NCBI RefSeq assembly: GCF_900496995.4
Contig: NC_044011.1
Coordinates: 10,882,041 to 10,946,040, forward strand
Origin: Aquila chrysaetos chrysaetos
Taxonomy: Eukaryota > Chordata > Aves > Accipitriformes > Accipitridae
DNA: 64,000 bases
Direction of reading: 5' to 3'
Within the stretch, counting starts at the first letter, position 1. Each line of letters opens with the position of its first letter. A program made the position numbers and the translations under genes. Below the pieces are notes generated by a model. That model had not been told where the DNA came from. It did no database searches and saw only the letters and a list, made by a program, of their open reading frames with translations. This document shows positions 52,350-63,759 of the stretch, piece after piece.

Positions 52350-55300
52350 CTAAAGAGCAAGCATAATAAAATGCAGTTAGGCTACTTATATTTAGGACTT
52401 AATTTTGTTCTTATTAAGCACTGAGATTCTTTTCCAAACTGTGTCAGGCCAGAAATTCACCCTTCATGAGCATCGCTGTCACCACCTCACAAGAGGAGTG
52501 CACTTTGAATCTGGAATTCTCTCCTACTACCAAGCCTTTGACTCTGCTGTAGAAAAAACACATCCATCCCACACCTGGGAGACTCTGCCTCTCTCTCCTC
52601 AAGCTTATTAAAGCTAGCATTAAAGCTCATTAAAATAACCCTCTGTCTGTTATAACAGCACATACATAGTTTTGTGCTATCGATGGGGTAACATTTCCCA
52701 GTTAATCAGGATCAATATTAAAGTCCAGTTGCCCAGGGCTGAAAGCTCACAAGTAGCCACCCAGCAGTTGGCAAGTGAACCTGCTTCTGAACCCCTTGCT
52801 GTCCTGAAGGGCTGGCAGAAGAATATTGCAAAAGAGCAGCAGACTCTACTGTGACAGGGCCAGGCACGCTGAAAGGAATGCTTTTCCCCCCCTCTCCATT
52901 CCTGTGATTTCCCTAACTCACTGCAGCAGGCAGTTCACGAGTGGAGAGTGTCTCCAGTGGCGATAGACAGAAATCCGCAGATGAGGGTGATGCTTATAAT
53001 CTCGCAGAACAAGCCTGACACTGTAATGAAAGCAGATATCACAAGCCATGGCTTGCAGGCTGCTTATAGCATCCCACAGCTCAGGACAGGAATCTCTTTA
53101 TCTAAGAGTTGTCACAGCAGAGGGAGAATGGGATGAAGACTTAGATCAAAGAGGATCAAGGGACAGGAAATTAAGACTTTCTGGTGACTTACTGCTTAAA
53201 TTTATTGGACAGCAGAATGAACTGGTTCTTTGAAAGCCGTCTGACATCAAAGCGACAAAGAGCTTTAAACTCTTGGTAAATCTGCCTTTCATTCAGCCCT
53301 GGCCAGCCTTGGACATGGACAACCAAGAGAGGCGGATGTCGGCAGGGAGCATCTTCCCCAGAAAAATTCTGGAAAATGTACAATACCGAGACATATCCGA
53401 GTTCGGAAATACTATAGAAGCACTATTAATATAATCAGAAAATATGCAAAACATAACATGTAAATAAGACAGGTTGTACAACACAGCTGTTGGTGTAAAA
53501 TTATTTTTCTTTTGACCCAAGATTCTTCTAAACATGAGTCATAAAAGCAAACTGTCATGACTACCATGGAGAAACCACCAGAGAAATAGCAAGCTCTCTT
53601 ACAGAGCAGAGAAAATTAGGGCAACGTAAACTGACTAATGCCATCTTACAGAATAATACTATTAAAACATTTCACAAAGCAGAAATTCAACTCATTTGCC
53701 ATTTTGAAAGGTCAGTTGTGCCATTTGTATGAGCTTCTCCCAAGGTGGGCTCAAGCACTGGTGGATTTTTCTCCTCTCGTGAAGCCATCTACTAGGCTAC
53801 TGACCTACGCACCCCACAAACTGGTCACAGACCTGCAATTCATACGCACAATGCTTGAAACGCCACCTCGGATGAAATTCACTTTGTTCAGATATTCGGC
53901 TAACACGGTGAGATACTGAGAGAAAGAAGGATCAGCCTCCGCTGCATCACTACATCAGAAAACAAAATGGAACAAAGTTTTGTTTCTCCAGTGCTGCACT
54001 GATGCACAGTGTCTGTGCAGCAAGAGCTCCTGAAGCAGCTCTTTAACTAGTGACAAAATAGGTATTTCAGCTCTTGGTATCTTCTACAGAAGTCAAAAAG
54101 CTGCAAGCAAAGGGAAGGGATTTCAACAGTTGCCTCTTAGGAACTTAACTGAAGGCACTGAATCACACAGATTTCAAAAATGGAAACTAATGGAAAATGA
54201 TTTGACCCTTACCCAAGTGAACTGAACTTGAGAGAGCTTGTTCAAGGATAAAGGAGTCATAATGCCATTTCCCAACCTCTGAGCCATCGCATGGCCCCTG
54301 ATTTCTTTTTTTTAAATGTCAGCTTTGACATAAAGCTACTACTTTCAGATTTATAAAATAAAAATCTAATTAGAACAGTGACCTTTCCAGTAACACTTTC
54401 TCTTATCCAGAAGGAAGGCCAGCCTGCAAAACAAAAAGTCACCCAGAGCAAACTGACGACTGTTTTCTGTAGGACCCATCTATGTAATGTAATTTTCAGT
54501 AAACATTTAAACATCACTCACTCTGTAAATCTGCACAGTAGCAAATGAGCTGACTTCAGAAGAACTAGAAGGAAGAATAATGAGGTGGCATTAGAACAAA
54601 GCTAAAGAAATGTAACTAAACAAATGGAAAGCAAAAACTCACTAAAGTGCAGCTAAGTTACTAAGAGCAACAGACTGTATATAAACAAATATTTCTTAAC
54701 ATCAAATAGAGCTACAGAGCAGGAGAAGAATTGCCAAGTCCCAACACAAACTCTGAAGAAGTGTTTAAGAAGCATTTTACCTGAACCACAGAGAAATGCG
54801 TCATAGCCTGCCTCATGAGGAGATTTCTTCTCAGCTGTAAGTGTCCAACACAGTCAAAAAGGAGTAAATACATTCAGCACGCTGTGGAAACTGCTCCACT
54901 GCAAAACTCTAACATTCATAAGACCCACTGTTGTGGAGTTTTTTCCCCCCACCCTCAGCTCTATTTCCTTCCTCACCCTGAAACCTTTACAGCCCACAGA
55001 AAGTCTATGTTTCTACCATGCACTTTAAAACGATACCAACAAAAAGGCAGCAGTTAAACAGATGGCTGAAAAGCTTAGTGAGATGCACATTAAAAACTTT
55101 TAACTTTCATGAAGATCTAAGCCAAGTTGTGTTGTATACATTATTGATGGTATGGGAACCATTTCAAAACACAGGAGGCCCTGCACTGCAGGACACCATG
55201 CTGCCAGAAGCCAGGAAACATCTGCCTTGTAGCCAGTATCGCACCATGTACTGAACACACCCTCCTGCACACACAGCACCACTAACCCTGCACATAAGCC

Positions 55301-58300
55301 ACTGAGCTCCTGCTACTTTCTGGGATGTCACTGCCACTAGTTCCCACTATTTTCCATTCTAGGACCACTGTTTCCCACCTCCCCTTGCCCCTTCCAAGAG
55401 CTACTGACTCTTCAGAGCCCCAAGTCAGGCTCAGTTCAACCCAACTTAGCTTAAATGTCATTTGTGCTAGCAGCCTCATGCAAACCTGCCCTGCATTACC
55501 CTCGGCAGCTACCAGGGACATGCAGAACGCATGACGTTTTGGGAGCCCAGGCTCTGGGTCTGGACACAAACGTGTATTGGCAGCTCAGTGGAAATTCAGC
55601 AGACCCACTGGCACTGATCCGAGCTTTGCATGTGGACATCCACAGAGTAAAACAAAACCCTTTTGAGCTACCTGACTTTGAAGATTTGCTTAAGAACATA
55701 CCATATTTTGAGCAGTCACTTGCAAGAGCTATCACGGGGCACGTTGGATCTTTGGGATCTTTGCTGCTGAAGACAAGTGGATGTGTAAGATTTTTGTCTT
55801 TCCTCATTACGTTAGAGACAAGTTACTCTTCTCTAGTGACCTGGGGCTTCATTTCAGAAAAAGCTACTGAAGACTTTAAAAGGAACTTTGGTAGTATTCT
55901 ATGAAAACACTAAGATACTTAGCTGAATAGTATCTACCAGTTTTCTTCCTGAAAACTAACTCCTAAATACTTCCTCAGTCTCTTCCCCCAATCAAACCTT
56001 CTAAGCAGCAAGTCTGCTCTAAATGCACACAAAAAATGCGAACAGAACTAAAACTCAATGGAAAACTCCAAGGAAAGGGGTTGACTAGATTGTTCTATTT
56101 GAATGGGGAACTCTGGAGGGCAGATTAATAAACATATACCCATGCAATGACTGAAATAAAAGACAGAACAAACAAGTATAAAAACTTGTGAGAATCTCCA
56201 GTCTGAAACTGCTAAACCAAACAAAAAAAAAGCAGAATCCCAGTACAGTTTTTATAAGCACTGATTTTGCATCTCCTTCTTGGGAGCAGGGGGTGAGGGG
56301 AAAGAGGTGAAATTTTCCTTTTCTTAGCAAAATTGACATGAAAACAATTTATCCACAGAAGAGGTGTAAAAAAAGAGAACTCTTCTACCACATCATGGCT
56401 AAGCTCATGAGATTTGGTATCTACTCATGTGCTCCATTTACACATTTTATTTAGTTACTGCTTTGGGCTCAATGCAGCTCTTTCTTGGGAGCCGGCATTT
56501 GAAGTTAGGGTATATTTTCACTAAGAACTGAAACTCATTTAGTAACACGACATAAGCAACATACAACTCTAAAGCTGTATGTAAGGCTGTCTGCAAGCCA
56601 AACTTGTGACCAGTGAAGTAATGGTGGTACAATATGAGAAGTGACTTAGAACAAATAATTTACTGCACAATTACTTTATAAGACAGATGAACAAATCTTT
56701 TGCTCATAAATTTAGAAAGACAAGAGACCAGCTGGAAAACATTTGGGAGGAGGGAAAGTATGAACATAAGAAGTGACTGACTTTGAAATATCTTTCCCAA
56801 GAAAACAAAAGGATTGCTGAAGGCTTTATAGCCCACCACTTACCTGCACAAAGTTGCATATACCTCCAAAAGATTAGATACTGGAGGAAACTGACATTTC
56901 TATAAAAGAAAAACATGTTAGAGAACCAACCAAGCCAGACCTCTTGGTAAGTGAGCTCATTTACTGATACTACTGATCCATTAAATGAGATCTAAAATCA
57001 GAATGTCTCAGGGCAACACTGAGAACTGGTCACAGTTCTGTAACCACAGGGCACTGAGAAAAGACATCCTCTCTTCTGGGTGAAAGACAAGCCTTAACTC
57101 CAAACAGAAAGACCTTTGCATCTCACCTTCCAGATGGATTTTGTTATAGTCTTGGTGTCTATGAGGACAGGAAACAGGTTGTGAATGTTCCTTTTAAATT
57201 CCTCATAGCTTTCTGAAAGCAAAACACATGTGGAGAAAGACATCATAAAACTGAGGAAAAGCCAATGGTATTTCAAATTAATAAGAAAGACAGTTGAAGT
57301 CAGAAGAACGATGCACCACTCCAGCAGTTAGAGCTCAGAAGAGGCTACCAGCACTGCTGCTTGCCTAAGCACTGTGGGTGGCTGGGGTGGCAAATGACCA
57401 CTGTGCTTACTGTCCCACCCCACTGCAAAGGCAGCAGCCTGGGGAAAGCAGCTATGTACAGCATTACCTGGAAGGGGCTTGTAGAACTTGTCGTGAAGAT
57501 GCATAAGGTCCATAAGCATGTTGTGTCCCACCAGGGGCTATGGGAAGAATATAAACATAACAGCCCATTGGAGCATATTTTTGAAGAGAGCTCAGAGATA
57601 ACCCAATTTTAGGCATGCTCAACAGCTGTAATCCTTTCCTCTGGTGGACAGCATTCATGCATGCTCACCCAAAACTCATTCAGGCTGCAAAGCTCACAGG
57701 AGGACTACTTCTTTCAGAAAATCAGACTTGTGGACTCTCTGTGGAGGGTATTTTTTCAGCAGCATTCTAGTTTGAGTGGACTCAAGGAGCTAGGTGGATT
57801 CTCAGTTCAGCTGAACACTGGTAAAATCTTCCAGCGATCAGATTTATAGGCACAACTCACAAGGGGAGGGACAGCCTTTGCCTGCACATCACCCATAGTC
57901 TTCTGAAGCTGAAATTCATTCAATAATCTGCACACAGAACATAGGAATTTCCACACATAATCAGAACAATGGTCCATATGGTCCAATAAACTGGTCTGTC
58001 ATATGCTGAGAAGCATAACTTGCCCAAAAGGCAAGAGTCTGCTCAGCTTTCTTAGATGGTGACTTATGCTGTGTAACACAAGGATTTTCAACATTGCAGA
58101 CTCCTGCATTTTCTCAAGTGACGTAAGAAACACGTTGCAGAATGGGTTCTGGCTCCCTCTCCCCGGGCTGCACTTGGTTTGTAGGAGTAATAGAAAAGTA
58201 ACACAGGGAAATCTAGTGTTTGGATCCATAATTCTGAGCATGCTTTGGGACCTGGTCAGTAAGAAGACGTAATGTTTAACACTCATTTTTTCTAACCATG

Positions 58301-61300
58301 ACTGCAATCTAAGAATTCATCTCATTTTTACTGACAACCAAACAGGATGATCCCACTGAATGAGTCAAATCATTTAATACAAATTACTACTTTATCTTTT
58401 ATTATCCCTCTACATCCAGTGTAGCAAATCCAGAAGAGATGAAAAATGAGAGGAGGGAAGAGGCGTTTTACCTTCTTGGCTTTAACAAGTGTCTGGAAGA
58501 GGTTGGTGAAGCCCCGGGCAGACAGGAGAATGAGCTCCTTCTGGCAGCAGTCGTCAGGGGAGTTCTCCAGAAGCTGACGATGCTGTGGACTCACTTTTTT
58601 CACCATTACCTGAAAAGAACAGTCATTGGGTATCTCAGCCTCCCATGCTAGTTGTATGCACATTGCTTACTGGGGTTCAGTAATGCTGAGGACATGTTCA
58701 GCTTCTAGGCTATGAAGGATGGAGAAATAGTGCATCAGGACTGTCTCACTTCTCTTCCATATGGAGATCAGTGCTCCAGTAACAAGAGAGACCTGCTCTA
58801 AGGGTGCCTTATTAACGCTTCTCTTGTTAAGAGGATGGTTCCTACCACAGGTTTTTTTGGAGCACAGATGGACAGAATTCAATTTAACTTGACACCAATA
58901 TGCTAAGTTCATGTCACCAAAAAACAGAAACAAACAGCAGTCACACAAACTGAGTCCCCAAAGGCTATGCCTCAGGTAAAAAGGCTGGGTAAATACATTT
59001 AATTCAGAAAATATTGCACCAAATGTAAAACAGCAGTAGCAAATAGCAAAACAGCAAGCCATGTAACAGACAGAGTAAAATTCTTCAAAGCAACTACATG
59101 GCAAAAGTCAGCAAAGGACAACCACAAAAAAAAAAAAAACCAAAAAAGGCTAAAAACTGTACATTCTTGTGGAAGTATTGAAGGAGAGATCTAAAAGCCT
59201 GGAGACGCAGAGAGCGCCCCTCGGGAAGTGCCCCAAGGACAAGCACTTCCAGCTTAAGGTATTTTGTGGCTACGGGACAAACAGAAACCAAAGTTACTGT
59301 TTTCTGGATCCCTTTTCTTGGGATCCCACAATCAACACTTCCCAGAACATTCCTTTGTCATTGTCTTCTCCTCCTCCAGGACGCTATCATTGAAAGTACA
59401 AGCAACATTTCAGAGTCCCTGCAAGAATGCCAGTCTTATCTGTCTAGATACAAACTCTCTTTTCAAAAGGTCCACATTTCCATCTCACCTTGTCTCCAAG
59501 AGGCTGTGTCCAAACATTTGGGAGAGCCTGTCTCAGAACCAGCTGAACTTCAAATATCTGAGAGCCTGAGAAAAAAAAAAAGAAAAAAAAAAAAAGTTAA
59601 AACTTCAGAGGTGCAGACAAGCCTATTTAGAAAAACATATTTTTCTAGACAGAAGGATTGACCAGATGTTTATCCCCCAGTGTACAGAAAATACTCCTGA
59701 ATGTATGATCTTGGTACATTACCATACACAATGACATTAAAAAAAAAAGGCAAAACAAAAAAAAAAGTCACAGTGAGAACTTCAGGCAAATGAGCTTTTG
59801 TGAGGACACAGAAAAAAGGAAAAGACTAACTGAAAAGAAGAGGAAGGAAGGCTACTATGAAAAAGACTGTCTGTGGTTTTGGAAGGTTTCAGAGCAACAC
59901 ACCCAGAAGCCAAGTACAGGAGAGGTACCAATGCATTTTCCCCCACAGCTGATAAGGAACTAACCCAGTCCTCTTCTGAACAGCATTCAAAAAAGACACC
60001 TTAATCAGTCTTATTGCTTACTTAAATGAATGTCTGTCTTGTCACAGGTGCTCAACCATTGCCAAACCCTGTTAAAGTATCAGTATCATATCTACTACAG
60101 CTAACGTAGCAAATACAAAACACAACACACTCCCCACCCCCTGTATTTCACACTCTGCAAAAAAGCATCAACAGACAAAGCCTTAAATACTTTCTGTCCT
60201 TCCTAACCTTCTCTGTATTTTACTCCCTGACCTAGAGGATTAAGATTTGGTTACTGTGAGCAAACATAAAAACTATTCTCTGCTACAATTCCCTGTCCCT
60301 CAACTCCTCCAAAAAAGCACAGAAATTCCTCAGCTCTTCTATAGTGCTCCCAAAAGCTAACACAGGTGGTAAGTGGCCTGTTCATCCCCACTGGCATATA
60401 TATGTGTCTCCATGGGGCTCCTTGTCGCACCATATGAGAAGAAACAAACTCTGAAAGGAGACCCACCTTTCCCTTCTCCAAGGGGAAGAAAACAAGACAC
60501 AGATCACCCAGGATTTAAAACAAGTCAAAAGTTGTCCTGATCCAGAGTAACTACAAATTCTCCAGCTGCTGCTCTGAAGCAGCATAAAATGGAAGTCAGT
60601 TACCACAAAGCATGCTCCAAGCACCTAGACATCCACTACAGAAAGACCCACCACCCCAATGGAGCAGCAAAGCAGAGTCCAGAGATGAATGCCTGACAGG
60701 AACTGAGGCGTAGACAGGGGCAAAGAGTTGTAAAGGCAGGATGGGCACAGATGGTTTCACTCTCAACAGAGCAGTTTAACAGAACAGGCAGCAAAGGACA
60801 GTAGCAGCCCCAGAGGTTCAGGAGAAGTGATGAAGTCACTCAGAGCGCACAAGGTGCCTAAGGGAGACACCCTGTTTCATACCACTCAGATCCTGCAGAA
60901 TCATAGTCTCCTCTTCCTCTGCTGCACCTATCCAACGGGTCACTTCATCAATAGCCTTCTTCAGCACATCCCTGTCCAGGGCACTAAAGTAGGATCAGGT
61001 GGAACGAGGCAGAGTGTGAGAAAAAGCTCTTTACAAATGCAGCCTTGTGCCTTGCTGTGGGAATGCAATAGCATCACTTCCCAACATTAACCAAACTCTC
61101 CAGATTGTATCCTGTGATCTCAGTCTTCCTTCAGACAGATCACAGCATGCTGGAACAGCTGGCGGTGAGGCATTCAGACCAATATGCTTTAATATTTCGA
61201 AAAAATGTGATCTGAGTGAAGATGAGCTGTCAATACAGTCAGTACTGAGGATCCACATCTCTGACTAGCGCTTACCTGCTGACTTTCCAGCTACCCTCCA

Positions 61301-63577
61301 AGAGATGCTGGCTAAGGATCTTCTCCTGTACCTCATTCATGTATGGGATTCCATCTTTGAGGAACTGAGGGGGGAGGGGGAAAATGCCAGGTTAGTTACT
61401 CTCCTCTAGACTTTCTTGCAGCAAATTAGGGAATAGCAGGTCAGCCAGGTTCAAAACTGGCATATACTTAGAAAATGCTGATGTTCCTCATTCTCAGAAT
61501 ATCCTCTTCAAAAATACAAATTGTAGGTAACACAAGATGCGTTCTTACATAAGGGAAGACGTGTTTATGTATGGAGGAAAGAAAAAGATTTTTGTCAACT
61601 GTAATCAGGTTTTTTTGCTCTGCTTTTACCTTTCCTTTAATGATATACTTCAAGTGTCAAGATATCACAATTCCTGTCCAAAATTGCTAAACAGTGCTCT
61701 CATGCAATGACATAGTCTGAATTTTATGGGAAATGTGGCAATACATAAGCTGCAGGTAAACTTCCCCACCTTCATGGCTAATAAAGACTCCCACTGGGTT
61801 CTGTTTAGTAATGCCTCAGCTCACCAGAGACAGGTTTTCTTTTTTTTGAGGTGGGGAAATCTGTCTTAGACTGACAAAGATGTGGTTATCACCTCTACGG
61901 CTGTTCAGAAAAACCAGCACTTGCTCTCCCTGTTGATAATGAACCACATGATGCATTCATGCTTTAGTAAGATGCTATTTACCCTGGAAACATAGCATTT
62001 AGGGATACTAATTCTAATTTCTCCTGTAATTGCACAGAATTCCTCTGTTCTAGATTTCTGGCAGAGAGATTATATACCTTATTATAGTCAAAGCCATAAT
62101 GAGACAGGAACTGAATGCTAGATGCAGAAAGGGTGAATTCGACATCTGTAACTCCCAGCATTGAGGGAAAGAGGAAAAAGTTGTATGAATGCACCACATA
62201 CCTACAATGAAAAGAAAAATCTCTCTAGAAGATAATTACAAGAAATAGCTCCTCCCAAGAGAATTCTGCATAAAATCTCAACTGCACTGTCTTCATTATA
62301 ACAGAAAACTGCTTTTTTACTTACTTGTTTGAATTTTCATTTGAGAATATTGCCAGCCCTGCAAGACAGAGAGAAACCTCCATTGAAATGGCAATGTTTA
62401 GCTGGGTATCTACAGATACTGTGAAAATTAGGTAAGGGATGTGGGGATCCCCTGATGGAGTATGTGTTTTCCACTCACTAACGCCATAGTGCAAATCTTA
62501 ACAGCAACTGCTGGACCACTCCACAGCTCCCCAAGAGCTGAACAGGGACAAGCTTCTAGTGCCAGGTGGGAAAAGGACTCAAGCCTGATTAAATAGCAAA
62601 TGGATTGAGCAACAGGTGAGAAGAGGCAAGTTGGTGACGAAAATCTCCAACTATGCATACACAGGTCTGCGGGTCCAACTACACTCCAAAAGCATTTGGA
62701 AGGAGCTAGGCACCACAGAGGACTGAAACATGTTTTTTACTACTTAGGTTCCTTTTTTTCCTATTAATCCCTAAAAAGCCTAAGGCTTTGAACAATATTT
62801 TAAACAGTTTTGGAGCTGGTTTCTTGACCTCTAACTGGTTCTTAACTGTCAATAGCCCTCCACCACCACTACAGGCCTGTTCTTGCATTGATTTTTTAAA
62901 TTATTTTTGGAATATCAGAAATGCTAGCCTTTTCCTCTCCGATAGTCACCTTACTCATACACTGTATCAAATGACACAGCCATGAATAGGAGCTGCTGGC
63001 ACCTATTTCTTGCTTGCACCCTCTGTTTTAAAAGCCCTGTATTTGTAGCTGCAATCTTTAAATATGAACAATTTCAGACCAGCAAAAAGTATACAGCCCA
63101 CCTGATTTTAAGTTATTTAAAATACTAAAAAGTTGTTAGTATTATACTTCAGAGGGGGGAAAAAACCAAAAACCAACAACAAAAAAACAAACTACCACAG
63201 CAAACAAATGGCTCTGTAATGAGTGAACCAAGGCCAGAGCTACCCGCAGGGCTCACCAGCTGGCAAAAGGCCAGTTACCACTGGGACCTTGGGAAATTTT
63301 TTTCTGTGTCATAACAGCACTTACCAAGCTGAGTAACAGTGAAGCGCTGGACGCTCTGCCTGGCCTTCAGGTACCGCTCCGCAGGGGAATCAAACAGGCT
63401 ATGAACAAAACCAGAACTGGGGGAAAGGGAATGGAAACAAGAAGGTTTGCAATGCACAGGTTGTTCTCACAGAGCTAGAGCAGCAAGTCTCCCCCACATT
63501 TCAAGTCCAACAGCTTTACCTGGGCTGGTTATTTTGTGGGAAAGTTGAATGTAAGCCAGTAAACTCCATATCAAGGG
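52277..63577 (-). CDS. PNLDC1: PNLDC1, PARN-like exonuclease (18 exons; first coding exon not found)
   Basis: PNLDC1 is the 3'-to-5' exonuclease that trims piRNA precursors in germ cells and is anchored in the outer mitochondrial membrane. The minus-strand join is 52277..52349, 52922..53020, 53193..53368, 53850..53949, 54522..54564, 54781..54834, 55702..55766, 56844..56899, 57127..57212, 57468..57537, 58472..58609, 59489..59565, 60883..60983, 61276..61364, 62078..62201, 62325..62358, 63325..63398, 63520..63577. Every junction has AG/GT sites and compatible phases, with no stop: 504 complete codons plus TAA; the human protein has about 530 residues. The DEDD catalytic set is intact: Asp and Glu in LDMEFTGL, Asp in GHNMLMDLMH, Asp with the general-base His in HEAGYDAFLCG. 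An R3H-like segment lies between them, an RNA-binding-like segment (VVHVQGWPG to FDVRRLSKNQF) follows, and the C-terminus is a hydrophobic anchor. The missing N-terminal exon (about 25 residues) should lie to the right. Confidence 0.96.
52922..53020 (-). CDS. PNLDC1: PNLDC1 penultimate exon
   Basis: 99 bases. Encodes VRLVLRDYKHHPHLRISVYR and HWRHSPLVNCLL, close to human. Acceptor CATTACAG, donor GTGAGT. Confidence 0.95.
53193..53368 (-). CDS. PNLDC1: PNLDC1 exon, RNA-binding-like segment
   Basis: 176 bases, the longest exon. Encodes NFSGEDAPCRHPPLLVVHV, then QGWPGLNERQIYQEF and FDVRRLSKNQFILLSNKFK. It corresponds to the RRM-like part of PARN. Confidence 0.96.
53850..53949 (-). CDS. PNLDC1: PNLDC1 exon YLTVLAEYLNKVNFIRGG
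   Basis: 100 bases. Acceptor GATGTAG; a nearer CAG at 53943 would put a stop in frame, so the upstream one is used. The donor GTGCGT is weak but required to join GVSSI to NFSGED as in human. Confidence 0.9.
54522..54564 (-). CDS. PNLDC1: PNLDC1 exon VLLKSAHLLLC
   Basis: 43 bases. Encodes VLLKSAHLLLCRFT, like human VLLKVAHLLL. Acceptor CTTCTAG, donor GTGAGT. Confidence 0.93.
54781..54834 (-). CDS. PNLDC1: PNLDC1 exon with fourth catalytic residue
   Basis: 54 bases. Encodes EKKSPHEAGYDAFLCGS. His-Glu-Ala-Gly-Tyr-Asp matches PARN His377 and Asp382. Confidence 0.96.
55702..55766 (-). CDS. PNLDC1: PNLDC1 exon ASDCSKY, tandem acceptor
   Basis: 65 bases. Encodes SSKDPKDPTCPVIALASDC and SKY, like human PEIVHASRCEKY. 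The acceptor is a CAGCAG tandem, so one codon may be skipped in some transcripts. A 149-codon plus-strand frame over this exon is a shadow. Confidence 0.92.
56844..56899 (-). CDS. PNLDC1: PNLDC1 exon FPPVSNLLEVYATLC
   Basis: 56 bases. Acceptor TTTTATAG, donor GTAAGT. The frame of this exon is not the long open frame seen across it; splice phase and similarity to human FPRVSNLSEVYEVL decide it. Confidence 0.92.
57127..57212 (-). CDS. PNLDC1: PNLDC1 exon FPVLIDTK
   Basis: 86 bases. Encodes ESYEEFKRNIHNLFPVLIDT and KTITKSIWK, very close to human PNLDC1. Confidence 0.96.
57468..57537 (-). CDS. PNLDC1: PNLDC1 exon with third catalytic residue
   Basis: 70 bases. Encodes PLVGHNMLMDLMHLHDKFY and KPLP. 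The Asp in LMDLMH corresponds to PARN Asp292 of the DEDD set. Confidence 0.96.
58472..58609 (-). CDS. PNLDC1: PNLDC1 exon VMVKKVSPQHR
   Basis: 138 bases, 46 whole codons. Encodes VMVKKVSPQHRQLLEN and later ELILLSARGFTNLFQTLVKA. Phase 0 at both ends. Confidence 0.96.
59489..59565 (-). CDS. PNLDC1: PNLDC1 exon FEVQLVLRQALPNVW
   Basis: 77 bases. Encodes GSQIFEVQLVLRQALPNVW, nearly identical to the human segment. The reverse strand is open for 131 codons here, which is only a shadow of this exon. Confidence 0.96.
60883..60983 (-). CDS. PNLDC1: PNLDC1 exon AIDEVTRW
   Basis: 101 bases. Encodes ALDRDVLKKAIDEVTRWIG and an acidic EEEE stretch, matching human VVIDEVTRW. Acceptor CTTTAG, donor GTATGA. 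Confidence 0.93.
61276..61364 (-). CDS. PNLDC1: PNLDC1 exon FLKDGIPYMNE
   Basis: 89 bases. Starts FLKDGIPYMNEVQEKI and ends GSWKVSS, like human FLKNGIPYMNEEQEKK. Acceptor CCTCAG, donor GTAAG. Confidence 0.95.
62078..62201 (-). CDS. PNLDC1: PNLDC1 exon HSYNFFLFP
   Basis: 124 bases. Encodes a segment running from YVVHSYNFFLFPSMLG to SIQFLSHYGFDYNK, matching PARN-family core strands (NFYVFP, FLxxxGFDFNKV). Confidence 0.96.
62325..62358 (-). CDS. PNLDC1: PNLDC1 micro-exon GLAIFSNENSNK
   Basis: A 34-base exon, shortest of the gene. Acceptor TTGCAG, donor GTAAGT. It joins in frame on both sides and fills the gap between the flanking exons as in the human protein. Confidence 0.88.
63325..63398 (-). 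CDS. PNLDC1: PNLDC1 exon SLFDSPAERY
   Basis: 74 bases. Encodes LFDSPAERYLKARQSVQRF and then TVTQL, close to human PNLDC1 (…RQSVQQFT…). Acceptor TTCATAG, donor GTAAGTG. Confidence 0.95.
63520..63577 (-). CDS. PNLDC1: PNLDC1 second coding exon (catalytic Asp-Glu)
   Basis: 58 bases, entering in phase 1 and leaving in phase 2. It encodes LDMEFTGLHSTFPQNNQP, holding the first two metal-binding acidic residues of the DEDD nuclease. The acceptor is CAACAG and the donor GTAAAG. Confidence 0.93.
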
Positions 63578-63759
63578 CTGTTGAGGTGGAAAAAACACAA
63601 AAAAAACTTAAACATGAGGCATGCGTTCCACTGGCATCAGGTCAAGGGTTTCCAAAGCACCTCTGTCCACCGTAACCTCTGTGTCAAACCCAGTGGCAGC
63701 AAGCTCAAGAGAAAAGGCAACCGACCGCTGTGCAGTCTCCTGCTCCCTCATCCCTGTGG

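Noticed and set aside
52440-52560. Minus-strand open stretch considered as the PNLDC1 last exon
   Set aside because: It has an acceptor and fitting phase, but the exon at 52277–52349 matches the conserved hydrophobic tail and is followed by AATAAA.
53638-53919. Plus-strand frame of 93 codons
   Set aside because: Shadow of the PNLDC1 exon at 53850–53949.
55455-55904. Plus-strand frame of 149 codons that looks protein-like
   Set aside because: It covers the reverse of the PNLDC1 exon at 55702–55766; no splice partners or family match on the plus strand.
59094-59291. Minus-strand segment (…LEVLVLGALPEG…) considered as a PNLDC1 exon
   Set aside because: The real exon, much closer to human PNLDC1 and with fitting phases, was found at 59489–59565.
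59266-59661. Plus-strand frame of 131 codons with a Lys-rich end and a plausible acceptor
   Set aside because: The minus strand of the same bases is the PNLDC1 exon FEVQLVLRQALP with correct phases; the plus frame is its shadow plus an A-rich run.
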